DNA of 64,000 nucleotides from Mycobacterium sp. 852002-10029_SCH5224772 (GCF_001667315.1 NZ_LZHT01000029.1:1-64000); one strand, 5' to 3'; counted from the first letter of the stretch, positions 10,190-20,664 are shown. The notes: generated from the letters alone by a model not told the origin. Translations and numbers: made by a program.

Positions 10190-11251
10190 TCATCGGCCGA
10201 ACACGCCGGGCAGCACGCCGCGGTAGCTCGGTATTCCGGCGATCGATTCGGCGGCCAGCACACCGCCCAGCACCGCTTGCGCCAAGCAATCGGCCGCGGC
10301 GACACCGACCTCGGTGACCAGGCGCGTCTCCGGGGAGAACGCGGCCGGTGGTGGTGTTGAACCAGCCGGGGGATCGACCTCCACCGCCCCGGTCGCCAGG
10401 ACGAACACCGTGTCCCCGTCGACCGGCGTGTGCGCCGGCCGGATGCTGCGCGCCAGGCCGTCGTGGGCCGAGATGGCCACCCGCCGACACGCTGCCGGAC
10501 TCAGCGCGGCGTCGGTGGCCACCACCGCGATGACGGTGTTCAGGGGATTGTCCAGCGGGTCCGACGCGGAGGGCAACCGGGCGAACGCGTCGACCTGCTC
10601 GGGCGGCGGTGCCTGCAGGCCGAACTGCCGGATCAAATCCGCCATCCACGGCAAACCGGTCGCCCGGTCGACAACCTCGCCCGCGCAGTTCACCACGGCC
10701 AACGCGCCGACGGTCACACCGCTGGGCAGCGCCGCCGAGGCCGTCCCGACCCCGCCCTTGAGCGTTCCGGCCCGGGCCCCCACCCCGGCGCCGACGTTCC
10801 CGACGCCCATCGCCGCGCCGTCGCCGCCTTGTTGCAAGGCGGCCACACAGGCCAGGTAGCCGAACTCGTCCGTCGGGCGGCAGTGCCAGCCGCCGACCGG
10901 CAGATCGAAAATCACCGCTCCCGGCACGATGGGCACCACTCCCTCGCCCATCGCCACGCCCCGTTCCTGTTCTTCCAGCCAGCGCATCACACCGTCGGCG
11001 GCGGCCAGGCCGTAGGCACTGCCGCCGGCCAGCAACACCGCGTCCACGAACCGCACGGTGTTGGCCGGGTCCAGCAGGTCGGTCTCCCGGGTGCCGGGCG
11101 CACCGCCGCGGCAATCGACCGCGCCGACCGTCCCCGGTGGCGGGAGCACCACGGTGACACCGCAGGCCCAGCCGGCGCCCAGGGAAGCGTCGGGATCCAG
11201 TCGTTGGTAGTGGCCCACGCGGATCCCACCGACGTCGGTGATGGCGCCCAT
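10190..11251 (-). CDS. DmpA/P1-family N-terminal nucleophile peptidase (Rv1333-like)
   Basis: A self-processing Ntn hydrolase related to aminopeptidase DmpA and nylon oligomer hydrolase NylC. The expected autocleavage site is N-T in NTVIAVVATDAAL (Thr239 counted from ATG 11251), which would become the new N-terminus of the beta chain. Conserved blocks ITDVGGIRVGHYQ, LLAGGSAYGL and GARAGTLKGGVGTAS are present. ATG 11251 matches the family start; it lies 5 nt after the aosR stop, and GTG at 11260 (GTGA overlap) is an alternative. Compared with the recalled M. tuberculosis sequence it has a small insertion around ALQQGGDGAAMG. Substrate unknown. Confidence 0.88.
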   Translation of the reverse strand: MGAITDVGGIRVGHYQRLDPDASLGAGWACGVTVVLPPPGTVGAVDCRGGAPGTRETDLLDPANTVRFVDAVLLAGGSAYGLAAADGVMRWLEEQERGVAMGEGVVPIVPGAVIFDLPVGGWHCRPTDEFGYLACVAALQQGGDGAAMGVGNVGAGVGARAGTLKGGVGTASAALPSGVTVGALAVVNCAGEVVDRATGLPWMADLIRQFGLQAPPPEQVDAFARLPSASDPLDNPLNTVIAVVATDAALSPAACRRVAISAHDGLARSIRPAHTPVDGDTVFVLATGAVEVDPPAGSTPPPAAFSPETRLVTEVGVAAADCLAQAVLGGVLAAESIAGIPSYRGVLPGVFGR

Positions 11252-11256
11252 CGCGA

Positions 11257-11838
11257 TCACCGGGATCCCATGAGCACCAACACCAGGTACTCCTGCAGGA
11301 CGGTCAGCCATTGATACACGTCGAAGTGCACGGCCAGTGGATGATCGTCCGGCAGCCGCTCGGGGCCCTCCGGCCCGACCTCGAGCATGACCCCCAACGT
11401 CAGCCGGAGGTCATTGACCGCCGCGATCCAACAGTTTGCGTCTTCCTCGCTCAGCTCGAACCGGCCACCAGCCTCGGGGACCGTGCTCAGTAACCGCTGT
11501 GCCGCAACGCGTTTGGCGTCGACGATACCGGGCTCGTGCAGACTGCGTAATGCGGCGTTCAGGCTGACGGCGTCATCGGGAGGCGGGCCGTCGTTGTCGT
11601 CGTTTCGGTAGAAGTCGGGCAGCAACCGGCGCAGGGTGGGATCCTTCGGCGGTTCGGCGTTGCCGGTCTTGATTCCGGTGATTTCCTCGAGTTCGTCTGC
11701 CGGCGAAGAAGATTCACGCTCGTCGAGCAAGCCGAGCATGGCGGTGGCCAAATTTTTGAGCAGGGCCGCCTCATGGGACGCCAAGCTGGACCGAAAACGG
11801 GGACCGTCAGCGGTCTCGACCCGCCTCCATTTGCGCAC
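11257..11838 (-). CDS. aosR: AosR-like oxidative-stress regulator (Rv1332-like)
   Basis: A 193-aa DUF2017-type protein beginning MRKWRRVETADGPRFRSSL and ending QWLTVLQEYLVLVLMGSR. The M. tuberculosis ortholog AosR is reported to form an intrasubunit disulfide under oxidative stress, bind SigH and raise expression of the CysM/CysO/Mec cysteine pathway. Here two things differ: the protein has a single cysteine (in NCWIAAV), so that disulfide cannot form, and mec-cysO-cysM are missing from the locus. Start GTG 11838; the in-frame stop upstream leaves no room for more than 12 extra residues and none are Cys. Follows clpS by 24 nt. Confidence 0.85.
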   Translation of the reverse strand: MRKWRRVETADGPRFRSSLASHEAALLKNLATAMLGLLDERESSSPADELEEITGIKTGNAEPPKDPTLRRLLPDFYRNDDNDGPPPDDAVSLNAALRSLHEPGIVDAKRVAAQRLLSTVPEAGGRFELSEEDANCWIAAVNDLRLTLGVMLEVGPEGPERLPDDHPLAVHFDVYQWLTVLQEYLVLVLMGSR

Positions 11839-11862
11839 AGGGAATCGCCAGCGCCTCGAGTG

Positions 11863-12168
11863 TCAGCGGTCCTGCTGCAGCGTCGCCCACAAACCGGCGG
11901 CGTGCAGCTTGGACACATCGACTTCCATGGACTCCCGGCTGCCGGCGGACACCACGGCCTTTCCCTCGTTGTGCACCTGCAGCATCAGCTTGGTGGCATG
12001 CGGCTCGCTGTAGCCGAACAGCTTCTGGAACACGTAGGTCACGTAGGTCATCAGGTTGACCGGGTCATCCCAGACGATCGTGACCCAGGGACTCGCCGTG
12101 ACCTCGACCGGTGCGGACTCGCGTTGTCCTGTAGTGCCCGGCTTAGTGGGCGCTGACATAACAACCAT
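11863..12168 (-). CDS. clpS: ClpS adaptor of the ClpCP protease
   Basis: Delivers N-degron substrates to the Clp ATPase. The core [20 protein letters not shown] and the [17 protein letters not shown] segment are characteristic. 101 aa, as in M. tuberculosis. ATG 12168 lies 7 nt after TATCGT (12176-12181), a leaderless configuration; ATG 12159 would be a second choice. It heads the minus-strand run aosR-peptidase and is divergent from pncB. Confidence 0.95.
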   Translation of the reverse strand: MVVMSAPTKPGTTGQRESAPVEVTASPWVTIVWDDPVNLMTYVTYVFQKLFGYSEPHATKLMLQVHNEGKAVVSAGSRESMEVDVSKLHAAGLWATLQQDR

Positions 12169-12234
12169 GGCCTATACGATACCGAGGGATCCGCGACGTT
12201 TCCGAGCCCAGCGGGCAGCCGATACCGTTATGGC

Positions 12235-13542
12235 ATGAACGAGCCGGTCGTCGCTGGGCTGCTGACCGACAAGTACGAGTTGACGATGCTGGCGGCGGCG
12301 CTGCGGGACGGCAGCGCCAATCGCCGGACCACCTTCGAACTTTTTGCCCGCCGGCTTCCCGAGGGGCGCCGTTACGGCGTGGTCGCCGGCACCGGTCGGC
12401 TGCTCGAGGTGCTGCCGCAGTTCACCTTCGACGACGAGGCGTGCGAGTCGCTGGGGCAATTCCTCGACCCAGACACGTTGCGGTACTTGCGCGATTTTCG
12501 GTTCGGCGGCGACATCGACGGCTACGCGGAGGGCGAGCTGTACTTCCCCGGCTCCCCGGTGCTGTCGGTGACGGGGACGTTCGCCGAATGCGTGGTGCTC
12601 GAAACCTTGGCGCTGTCGATCTTCAATCACGACACGGCGGTCGCGTCCGCGGCCGCGCGAATGGTGAGTGCGGCCAGGGGACGCCCACTGATCGAGATGG
12701 GGTCACGGCGAACCCACGAACAAGGGGCGGTCGCCGCGGCCCGCGCCGCCTACATCGCCGGCTTCGCCGCGTCCTCCAACCTCGCGGCTCAGCGCTGCTA
12801 CGGAATACCGGCCGAGGGGACGTCCGCGCACGCGTTCACCATGCTGCACGCGCGGGCCGACACCCCCGCGGAATCGACCGAATTGGCGGCCTTTCGGGCG
12901 CAGGTTGACGCGCTCGGTGTCGACACCACCCTGCTGGTGGACACGTATGACGTGACGACCGGCGTCGCCAACGCCGTGGCCGCCGCCGGCACCGGGCTCG
13001 GCGCGGTGCGCATCGACTCCGGCGAGCTGGGCGTGCTGGCCCGCCAGGTGCGCCACCAGCTCGACGAGCTGGGGGCCACCCAGACCCGCATCGTGGTCTC
13101 CGGTGATCTCGACGAGTTCTCCATCGCCGCGTTGGCCGCCGAGCCGGTGGACAGTTACGGCGTCGGCACGTCGCTGGTGACGGGCTCGGGCGCGCCGACG
13201 GCCAACATGGTCTACAAACTCGTCGAGGTGGACGGCCTGGCGGTGCAGAAGCGCAGCAGCCACAAGGAATCCCACGGCGGGCACAAAGAGGCGCTACGCA
13301 CCTCGCGCAGCTCCGGCATCATCACCGAGGAGATCCTGTACCCGGCCGGTCATCAGCCCGACGTCGGTGAACCGGCCCGGGTGCTGACCATCCCGTTGGT
13401 GCGCGGGGGGGATCTGGTGTCCAAACCGAACCTCGCCGCGGCGCGCGAGCTGGTAGCTTCCGGGCTGCGCAGTCTGCCGTGGGAGGGGTTGAACTTGTCG
13501 CACGGCGAACCCGCGGTCACGACAACGCAGATCCGGGCCTGA
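12235..13542 (+). CDS. pncB: Nicotinate phosphoribosyltransferase
   Basis: Converts nicotinate to nicotinate mononucleotide in NAD salvage (PncB1 type). LLTDKYELTMLAAAL at the N-terminus, EMGSRRTHEQGA, GTSAHAFTM with the phospho-accepting histidine, and VDTYDVTTG are diagnostic. 435 aa. ATG 12235 follows TACCGT by 6 nt, a leaderless arrangement. Divergent from clpS with only 66 nt between starts, so both promoters overlap. dinG starts 8 nt after its stop. Confidence 0.95.
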   Translation: MNEPVVAGLLTDKYELTMLAAALRDGSANRRTTFELFARRLPEGRRYGVVAGTGRLLEVLPQFTFDDEACESLGQFLDPDTLRYLRDFRFGGDIDGYAEGELYFPGSPVLSVTGTFAECVVLETLALSIFNHDTAVASAAARMVSAARGRPLIEMGSRRTHEQGAVAAARAAYIAGFAASSNLAAQRCYGIPAEGTSAHAFTMLHARADTPAESTELAAFRAQVDALGVDTTLLVDTYDVTTGVANAVAAAGTGLGAVRIDSGELGVLARQVRHQLDELGATQTRIVVSGDLDEFSIAALAAEPVDSYGVGTSLVTGSGAPTANMVYKLVEVDGLAVQKRSSHKESHGGHKEALRTSRSSGIITEEILYPAGHQPDVGEPARVLTIPLVRGGDLVSKPNLAAARELVASGLRSLPWEGLNLSHGEPAVTTTQIRA

Positions 13543-13550
13543 CCGAGGGA

Positions 13551-15575
13551 GTGACCACGTCCGACGTGTCCGTGTCCGAGCTGCTGGCCACCGCGGTGGG
13601 CGCGCTCGGTGGCAGTGAACGCAGCGGCCAACAGCAGATGGCCGACGCGGTGGCGCAGGCCTTCGCCACCGACGAGCACCTCGTCGTGCAGGCCGGCACC
13701 GGCACCGGCAAGTCGCTCGCCTACTTGGTGCCCGCGATCGTGCACGCCCTGAGCGACGACTCCCCCGTCGTCGTGTCGACGGCCACCATCGCCCTGCAAC
13801 GCCAGCTCGTCGATCGCGATCTGCCCCGCCTCATCGATGCGCTGGCCGGCGCGCTGCCGCGCCGCCCACAGTTCGCGCTACTCAAAGGTCGACGAAACTA
13901 CCTGTGCTTGAACAAGATTCACAACGGCGGGGCCACCGACGGTGACGACGCCGACGGCCGGCCGCAAGAGGAACTCTTCAACCCCATGGCGGTCAGCGCT
14001 TTGGGCCGCGACGTGCAACGGCTCACCGAGTGGGCGTCGACCACCGAAACCGGCGACCGCGACGATTTGAAGCCCGGTGTCCCCGACCGATCCTGGTCGC
14101 AGGTCAGCGTTTCCGCGCGCGAATGCCTCGGGGTGGCCCGCTGCCCGTTCGGCACCGAGTGCTTCTCCGAGCGGGCCAGGGGCCTGGCCGGTCGCGCCGA
14201 CGTGGTCGTCACCAACCACGCGCTACTGGCCATCGACGCGGTGGCCGAATCCGCGGTGTTGCCCGAGCACGCGCTGCTGGTGGTCGACGAGGCGCACGAG
14301 TTGGTGGACCGGGTGACCTCGGTGGCCACCGCGGAGCTGACGTCGGCCGCGCTCGGGGTGGCCTCGCGGCGGATCAGCCGGTTGGTGAGCCCGGAGCTGA
14401 TCCAGCGCCTCGATGCGACGACGGCCAACTTCGCCGCGGCCATCCACGACGGCGCCCCCGGCCGCATCGATCGCCTCGACGACGACATGGCGACATACCT
14501 GACCGCGCTGCGCGACGTGGCGAGCGCGGCGCGGTCCGCGATCGACACCACGAACGACGCCAAGGCGGCGTCGGCGCGCGCCGAAGCGGTCGCCGCGCTC
14601 AGCGAGATTTCGGAGACCGCGTCGCGGGTGCTCGCGTCGTTCGGGCCGGCCATCCCCGACCGCACCGACGTGGTGTGGCTGGAACACGAGGAGAACCGGG
14701 GTTCGCCGCGCCCGGTGCTGCGGGTGGCCCCGCTGTCGGTCGCCGGCCTGCTGCGGCAGCGCGTGTTCTCGCGTTCGACAGTGGTGTTGACATCGGCGAC
14801 GCTGACGATCGGTGGCTCTTTCGACGCCATGGCCGCGGCGTGGGGCCTGACCGCCGCTACGAACGGCGACGGCGACGCACGATGGCGCGGCCTGGACGTG
14901 GGGTCGCCGTTTCAGCACGCCAAGGCCGGGATCCTGTACGTGGCCGCGCACCTGCCGCCACCCGGGCGCGACGGCGTCGGCTCGGCCGAACAGCAGACCG
15001 AGATCGCCGAGCTCATCACCGCCGCCGACGGCCGCACCCTGGGGCTGTTCTCGTCGATGCGGGCGGCCCGCGCGGCCGCGGAGGCCATGCGCGAACGACT
15101 GTCGACGCCGGTGTTGTGCCAGGGCGACGACAGTACGTCGGCGCTGGTCGAGCAGTTCAGCGCCGAGCCGCAGACCTCACTGTTCGGCACCCTGTCGCTG
15201 TGGCAGGGCGTCGATGTGCCGGGGCCGTCGCTGTCGTTGGTGCTGATCGACCGCATCCCGTTTCCGCGCCCGGACGATCCCCTGCTGGGCGCGCGGCAGC
15301 GCGCGGTCGCCGCGCGCGGCGGCAACGGCTTCATGGCCGTCGCGGCCAGCCATGCCGCGTTGCTGCTGGCGCAGGGCTCGGGTCGGCTGCTGCGCCGCGT
15401 CACCGACCGAGGGGTGGTGGCGGTGCTCGACTCGCGCATGGTCACCGCCGGCTACGGCGGCTACCTGCGGGCTTCGTTGCCGCCGTTCTGGCAGACCACC
15501 AACGGGGCGCAGGTGCGCGAGGCGCTGCAGCGGCTGCGCAGCGCGGCGGACGCGCAAGAAGACCTGCCGGCCTGA
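13551..15575 (+). CDS. dinG: DinG-type ATP-dependent Fe-S helicase
   Basis: XPD/DinG-family 5'-3' DNA helicase. Walker A is GTGTGKS near residue 47, the DEAH box is VVDEAHE near 246. Four cysteines of the 4Fe-4S domain are visible: one in RRNYLCLNK near 118 and three in ECLGVARCPFGTECFS near 191-205. The C-terminal helicase block FGTLSLWQGVDVPG and GRLLRR are intact. GTG 13551 is chosen (674 aa; M. tuberculosis 664) because it directly follows GACCGAGGGA; GTG 13566 is possible and has better ribosome-site spacing. Confidence 0.93.
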   Translation: MTTSDVSVSELLATAVGALGGSERSGQQQMADAVAQAFATDEHLVVQAGTGTGKSLAYLVPAIVHALSDDSPVVVSTATIALQRQLVDRDLPRLIDALAGALPRRPQFALLKGRRNYLCLNKIHNGGATDGDDADGRPQEELFNPMAVSALGRDVQRLTEWASTTETGDRDDLKPGVPDRSWSQVSVSARECLGVARCPFGTECFSERARGLAGRADVVVTNHALLAIDAVAESAVLPEHALLVVDEAHELVDRVTSVATAELTSAALGVASRRISRLVSPELIQRLDATTANFAAAIHDGAPGRIDRLDDDMATYLTALRDVASAARSAIDTTNDAKAASARAEAVAALSEISETASRVLASFGPAIPDRTDVVWLEHEENRGSPRPVLRVAPLSVAGLLRQRVFSRSTVVLTSATLTIGGSFDAMAAAWGLTAATNGDGDARWRGLDVGSPFQHAKAGILYVAAHLPPPGRDGVGSAEQQTEIAELITAADGRTLGLFSSMRAARAAAEAMRERLSTPVLCQGDDSTSALVEQFSAEPQTSLFGTLSLWQGVDVPGPSLSLVLIDRIPFPRPDDPLLGARQRAVAARGGNGFMAVAASHAALLLAQGSGRLLRRVTDRGVVAVLDSRMVTAGYGGYLRASLPPFWQTTNGAQVREALQRLRSAADAQEDLPA

Positions 15576-15586
15576 GGGGTTCGCCG

Positions 15587-18250
15587 CTAGCGGGCCAGGG
15601 TGACCAGACCGAGTTCGTTGCTGGCGGCCAGCATCGGATGGTGGGGCAGCACGCGCACGGTGTAACCGACCGATCCCGCCAGCGGCAGCGGCGTTGTCGT
15701 CGAGAACACCTGGTTGCCGCCCTCGGCGGTACCGGTGTACGCCATCTCGATGGTGACCGGTTCCAGCAGCGCATCGCTGGCGTCGACCCGGCCGATCACG
15801 GCCTGGACCGTGACCTCGTCGGGCGACAGCCCGGCGAGCTGCACGGTGGCGGTCAGGGTCAGCTTGGAGCCAAGCACCGGACTGTCCGGCAGGCCGGTGC
15901 TGTCGACGTCGGTGATCACGATCTTCGGCCATGCCTCGGACACGCGCCGGCGATAGGCGGCCAGCTCGCGAGCGGCGCCGAACTGACCGCCGCCTGCCGC
16001 GCCGTCGGCGGGCGCGATCGTCTTGCGCAGCGATTGCGCCGCGGGCGTGTAGTACTGCTCGACGTAGTCGCGCACCATGCGGGAAGCCAGGACCTTCGGG
16101 CCGAGTGTCTGCACGGTGTGGCGCACCATGGCGATCCACCGTGGCGGCACCCCGTGTTCGTCACGCTCGTAGAACTTCGGTGCCACGGACTCTTCCAGCA
16201 ACTTGTAGAGCGCGCTGGACTCCAGGTCGTCGCGGCGCGCCTCGTCGGTCACACCGTCGGCAGACGGTATCTCCCAACCATTTTCGCCGTCGTACCATTC
16301 GTCCCACCAGCCATCGCGGATGGACAGGTTCAGCCCGCCGTTGAGTGCGCTCTTCATTCCCGAAGTGCCGCAGGCCTCCAACGGCCGCAGCGGGTTGTTC
16401 AACCAGACGTCGCAGCCCCAATACAGCAGCCGCGCCATCGACATGTCGTAGTCGGGCAAAAACGCGATGCGGTGCCGCACCTCGGGCCGGTCGGCGAAGC
16501 GCACCACCTGCTGGATCAACGCTTTGCCCCCGTCGTCGGCCGGGTGTGACTTACCGGCGACGATCAGCTGGATCGGCCGCTCGTCGTCCAGCAGCAGCTG
16601 CTCCAGCCGGTGGGGGTCACGCAGCATCAACGTCAACCGCTTGTACGTCGGCACCCGCCGGGCGAACCCGATGGTCAGCACTTCTGGATCGAAAGCCGTT
16701 GCGATCCAACCTAATTCGGCGTCCGAGGCGCCGCGTTCCAGCCATGAGCGGCGCAGCCGGCGGCGGACGTCGTCGACCAGCAGCGACCTCAATTGCGAGC
16801 GAATCCACCACAGGTGGCCGGCATCGACCTGCTGGAGGCGCAGCCACACCCCGGGATCGCTGAAGGAATCCGACCCTGCCAGCTCACGGCCCAGCTGCAG
16901 CCATTGCGGCGCCGCCCAGGTGCGCGCGTGGACGCCGTTGGTGATCGACCCGATCGGCACCTCGCGCCTGTCGAATCCGGGCCACAGCTCGTTGAACATG
17001 GCCCGGCTCACCCGGCCGTGCAGCGACGACACCCCGTTGGCCCGTTGGGCCAGCCGCAGCCCCATGTGGGCCATGTTGAATTTGGTCGGGTCGTCCTCGG
17101 CCCCGAGCGCCAGGATGCGCGCCGTCGGTACCCCCGGCAGCAATGCGGGCGCCCGGGTGGCATCGGCCGTCGCGCTCTGCTGGCCGGATTCCGACTCGTC
17201 GCCGACATGGTCATCGAAATACAGCCGCACCATGTCGACCGGGAACCGGTCGATGCCGGCGGGTACCGGGGTGTGGGTGGTGAACACGGTGCTGGAGCGC
17301 ACGACCGTCAGCGCGGTGTCGAAGTCCAACCCCGGACCGGTCATCAGCTCACGAATGCGTTCCGCGCCGAGGAACCCCGCGTGCCCCTCGTTCATGTGGA
17401 ACACCTCGGGCGCGGGCAGGCCATGGATGGCGGTGTAGGCGCGGATCGCCCGCACCCCGCCGATGCCGGCCAGGATCTCCTGCCTCATCCGGTGTTCCTG
17501 ATCGCCGCCGTACAGGCGGTCGGTGACACCGCGCAGATCATGCTCGTTCTCGGGGACGTCGGAATCGAGCAACAGCAGCGGGACCCTGCCGACCTGCGCA
17601 ACCCAGATCCGGGCGTGCAACTGCGCGGAGTCCGGCAGCGTCAGTTCAACCAGGGCGGGATCGCCGCTGGCATCGGTCAGCAGCCGCAACGGCAGCCCCT
17701 GCGGGTCCAGCGACGGGTAGGTCTCGTGCTGCCAGCCGTCGGCGGTCAATGACTGGCGGAAGTAGCCGGAGCGGTAGTAAAGGCCCACCGCCACCAGCGG
17801 CACACCCAGGTCCGATGCGGACTTCAGGTGGTCACCGGCGAGGATTCCCAGGCCACCGGAGTAGTTGGGCAGCACTTCGGCGATGCCGAACTCCATCGAG
17901 AAGTAGGCGACGGTGGCGGGCATGGCTCGCCCGTGTTCCGAACCCTGTTCCTGCTGTTGCTGGTACCACAGCGGACGGCTCAGGTAATCGTTCAGGTCGG
18001 CGGTCAACTCATCGAGGCGGCGAAGAAACGCCTCGTCGATCGCCAACTCGTCAAGCCGCGCCGGGTTGACCGCGCCCAGCAACGCCACCGGATCGCAGCC
18101 GCACCGCTGCCACAGGTCCGGGTCGATGGTCGCGAAAAAATCTCGGGTCGGCCTGTCCCACGACCATCGCAGGTTGGTCGACAGCTGGTCCAGCGCGGTC
18201 AGACGCTCGGGAAGATGAGCACGGACGGTAAACCGGCGGAGGGCTTTCAC
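15587..18250 (-). CDS. glgP: Alpha-glucan phosphorylase
   Basis: Phosphorolyses alpha-1,4-glucan to glucose 1-phosphate. The PLP-lysine motif EACGTSGMKSALNG is near residue 630, and the N-terminal YFSMEFGIAEVLPNYSGGLGILAGDHLKS region (quoted in part: EFGIAEVLPNYSGGLG) is the hallmark of this class. 887 aa versus 863 in M. tuberculosis; the extra length is partly an insert of about 20 residues after FDDHVGDES. GTG 18250 has AGGGA 5 nt upstream and TAAGGT 8 nt upstream. Divergent from glgE and convergent with dinG. It faces the glgE-glgB pair, so synthesis and breakdown genes share one locus. Confidence 0.95.
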   Translation of the reverse strand: MKALRRFTVRAHLPERLTALDQLSTNLRWSWDRPTRDFFATIDPDLWQRCGCDPVALLGAVNPARLDELAIDEAFLRRLDELTADLNDYLSRPLWYQQQQEQGSEHGRAMPATVAYFSMEFGIAEVLPNYSGGLGILAGDHLKSASDLGVPLVAVGLYYRSGYFRQSLTADGWQHETYPSLDPQGLPLRLLTDASGDPALVELTLPDSAQLHARIWVAQVGRVPLLLLDSDVPENEHDLRGVTDRLYGGDQEHRMRQEILAGIGGVRAIRAYTAIHGLPAPEVFHMNEGHAGFLGAERIRELMTGPGLDFDTALTVVRSSTVFTTHTPVPAGIDRFPVDMVRLYFDDHVGDESESGQQSATADATRAPALLPGVPTARILALGAEDDPTKFNMAHMGLRLAQRANGVSSLHGRVSRAMFNELWPGFDRREVPIGSITNGVHARTWAAPQWLQLGRELAGSDSFSDPGVWLRLQQVDAGHLWWIRSQLRSLLVDDVRRRLRRSWLERGASDAELGWIATAFDPEVLTIGFARRVPTYKRLTLMLRDPHRLEQLLLDDERPIQLIVAGKSHPADDGGKALIQQVVRFADRPEVRHRIAFLPDYDMSMARLLYWGCDVWLNNPLRPLEACGTSGMKSALNGGLNLSIRDGWWDEWYDGENGWEIPSADGVTDEARRDDLESSALYKLLEESVAPKFYERDEHGVPPRWIAMVRHTVQTLGPKVLASRMVRDYVEQYYTPAAQSLRKTIAPADGAAGGGQFGAARELAAYRRRVSEAWPKIVITDVDSTGLPDSPVLGSKLTLTATVQLAGLSPDEVTVQAVIGRVDASDALLEPVTIEMAYTGTAEGGNQVFSTTTPLPLAGSVGYTVRVLPHHPMLAASNELGLVTLAR

Positions 18251-18529
18251 GCGTCCCTACCTTACTGAGGATTCCGGCCGGCGCACGACGGCGGGAAAGA
18301 CCGCTTTCCGCAGCGGGGTGTGACCGAAGACTAGGGTGGGTATCGGTTAGTTATCGGGGTCGCAACGATGCTTCCCCGCACAGAAAGTTCCCCACGACAG
18401 GAAGTTTCCCGACGAGCGGCATTCCGCACGGAGCACACCGCCGGGTTGTCCGCGCACAATCGGAACGCTCCCGGTGACGATTGCGGCCCGCGAAGCGGGG
18501 CGCGGAGGAACCGGGCAAATCGGAACGGA

Positions 18530-20629
18530 GTGGTGGTGCCCGGTCGTGTCGAGATCGATAACGTCCAGCCGGTAGTTTCCTGTGGCGCGTTTCCCGCGAA
18601 AGCTGTGGTCGGCGAAGTCGTGCCGGTCAGCGCCGCGGTATGGCGCGAAGGCCACGAGGCCGTCGCGGCAACGCTGGTCGTGCGCTACCTCGGGCCGGGC
18701 TATCCGCAAGTAACGGAGACTCGCCGCGTCAAAGCGGTTCAGGCCCCGGCAAAGCCGGTCACCGATCGCGACGGCAGGGTCGACCAGCAACGGATCAAGC
18801 CGCTGTCGCTGCCGATGTCGATGGGCCTGGAACCCTATGTGTTCCACGGCCAGTTCACCCCCGACCAGGTCGGGCTGTGGACTTTCCGCGTCGACGGGTG
18901 GGGCGACCCGATTCACTCCTGGCGGCATGGGCTGGTCGCCAAACTGGACGCCGGTCAGGGCGAGAAGGAACTGTCCAACGACCTTCTGGTCGGCGCCGGG
19001 TTGTTCGAGCGCGCCGCGACGGAGGTGCCACGCCCCCGGCGCGAACCGCTGCTGGCCGCCGCCGCCGCGCTGCGCACACCGGGCGACCCGGTCACCCGGA
19101 CCGCGCTGGCGCTGGGAGCGGAGATCGAAGAAATCCTGGCGGACCACCCGCTGCGCGATTTCGTCACCCGGGGCGAGCAGTACAGCGTCTGGGTGGACCG
19201 GCCGCTGGCCCGGTTCGGCTCCTGGTATGAGATGTTTCCCCGCTCGACCGGCGGATGGGACGCCGACGGCAACCCCGTGCACGGCACCTTCGCCACGGCG
19301 ACCGCCGCGCTTCCGCGCATCGCAGCGATGGGGTTCGACGTCGTCTACCTGCCGCCGATCCATCCGATCGGCAAGGTACATCGCAAGGGGCGCAACAACT
19401 CCCCCACCGCCGCTCCCGGAGATGTGGGGTCTCCCTGGGCGATCGGCAGCGACGAGGGCGGCCACGACGCCGTCCACCCGGATCTGGGCACCATCGAGGA
19501 TTTCGACGGCTTCGTCGCCGCGACACGCGAATTGGGCATGGAGGTGGCGCTGGATCTGGCGTTGCAATGCGCACCGGATCATCCGTGGGCGCGTAACCAC
19601 CGCAGCTGGTTCACCGAATTGCCCGACGGCACCATCGCCTATGCGGAGAACCCACCGAAGAAGTACCAGGACATCTATCCGATCAACTTCGACAACGACC
19701 CGGCCGGCCTGTATGACGAGGTGCTGCGCGTGGTCCGGCACTGGATGGACCACGGCGTCAAGTTCTTTCGCGTCGACAACCCGCACACCAAACCGCCGGA
19801 CTTCTGGGCGTGGTTGATCGCCGCGGTCAAGGCGATCGATCCCGATGTGCTGTTTCTGTCCGAAGCCTTCACCCCGCCGGCCCGCCAGTACGGACTGGCA
19901 AAACTGGGATTCACGCAGTCGTACAGCTACTTCACCTGGCGCACGGCGAAGTGGGAACTGACCGAATTCGGTAACGACATCGCCGCCCTCGCCGACTTCC
20001 GCCGACCCAACCTGTTCGTCAACACCCCCGACATCCTGCACGCCATCTTGCAGCACAACGGGCCCGGGATGTTCGCCATCCGTGCGGTGCTGGCCGCGAC
20101 CATGGGACCGGCCTGGGGTGTGTACTCGGGGTACGAACTGTTTGAGCACCGTGCCGTGCGCGAGGGCAGCGAGGAGTACCTGGACTCGGAGAAGTACGAA
20201 TTGCGGCCGCGCGATTTCGCGGGCGCACTCGCCGAAGGAAGGTCGCTCGAGCCATTCATCGCGCAGCTCAACGCGATTCGGCGACTACATCCCGCGCTGC
20301 AGCAGCTGCGCAACATCCATTTCCACAACGTGGACAGCGACGCGTTGCTCGCCTACAGCAAGTTCGATCCGGCGACCGGTGACTGCGTGTTGGTGGTGGT
20401 GACGCTCAACGCTTTCGGTCCCGAGGAAGCGACGCTGTTTTTAGATATGGCCGCACTGGGTATGGAGCCTTACGAGCGCTTTTGGGTGCGCGACGAGATC
20501 ACCAGCCAGGAATTCCAATGGGGGCAAGCCAATTACGTTCGCATCGATCCCGGGCGGGCGGTCGCGCACATCATCAACATGCCGCTCGTGCCGCATGACG
20601 CCCGAATGGCGCTGCTGCGCAGGCATTGA
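18530..20629 (+). CDS. glgE: GlgE maltosyltransferase (alpha-1,4-glucan:maltose-1-phosphate)
   Basis: GH13_3 enzyme that extends alpha-glucan with maltosyl units from maltose 1-phosphate. The nucleophile Asp lies in [12 protein letters not shown] (near residue 415), the acid Glu in FLSEAFTPP (near 444). Start is uncertain: GTG 18530 gives [10 protein letters not shown] and 699 aa, close to the 701 aa of M. tuberculosis; an ATG at 18368 would add 54 low-complexity residues with no family counterpart. The 279 nt between glgP and this start hold the divergent promoters but no clear site. The stop overlaps a possible ATG upstream of glgB. Confidence 0.93.
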   Translation: MVVPGRVEIDNVQPVVSCGAFPAKAVVGEVVPVSAAVWREGHEAVAATLVVRYLGPGYPQVTETRRVKAVQAPAKPVTDRDGRVDQQRIKPLSLPMSMGLEPYVFHGQFTPDQVGLWTFRVDGWGDPIHSWRHGLVAKLDAGQGEKELSNDLLVGAGLFERAATEVPRPRREPLLAAAAALRTPGDPVTRTALALGAEIEEILADHPLRDFVTRGEQYSVWVDRPLARFGSWYEMFPRSTGGWDADGNPVHGTFATATAALPRIAAMGFDVVYLPPIHPIGKVHRKGRNNSPTAAPGDVGSPWAIGSDEGGHDAVHPDLGTIEDFDGFVAATRELGMEVALDLALQCAPDHPWARNHRSWFTELPDGTIAYAENPPKKYQDIYPINFDNDPAGLYDEVLRVVRHWMDHGVKFFRVDNPHTKPPDFWAWLIAAVKAIDPDVLFLSEAFTPPARQYGLAKLGFTQSYSYFTWRTAKWELTEFGNDIAALADFRRPNLFVNTPDILHAILQHNGPGMFAIRAVLAATMGPAWGVYSGYELFEHRAVREGSEEYLDSEKYELRPRDFAGALAEGRSLEPFIAQLNAIRRLHPALQQLRNIHFHNVDSDALLAYSKFDPATGDCVLVVVTLNAFGPEEATLFLDMAALGMEPYERFWVRDEITSQEFQWGQANYVRIDPGRAVAHIINMPLVPHDARMALLRRH

Positions 20630-20664
20630 GACACGACATGAAACGGACCGGAGGTGAAAGGGAC

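Noticed and set aside
14030-16549. 839-residue frame across dinG and antisense to glgP
   Set aside because: Overlaps two well-supported genes in other frames and has extreme Arg/Gly composition; a GC-codon artefact.
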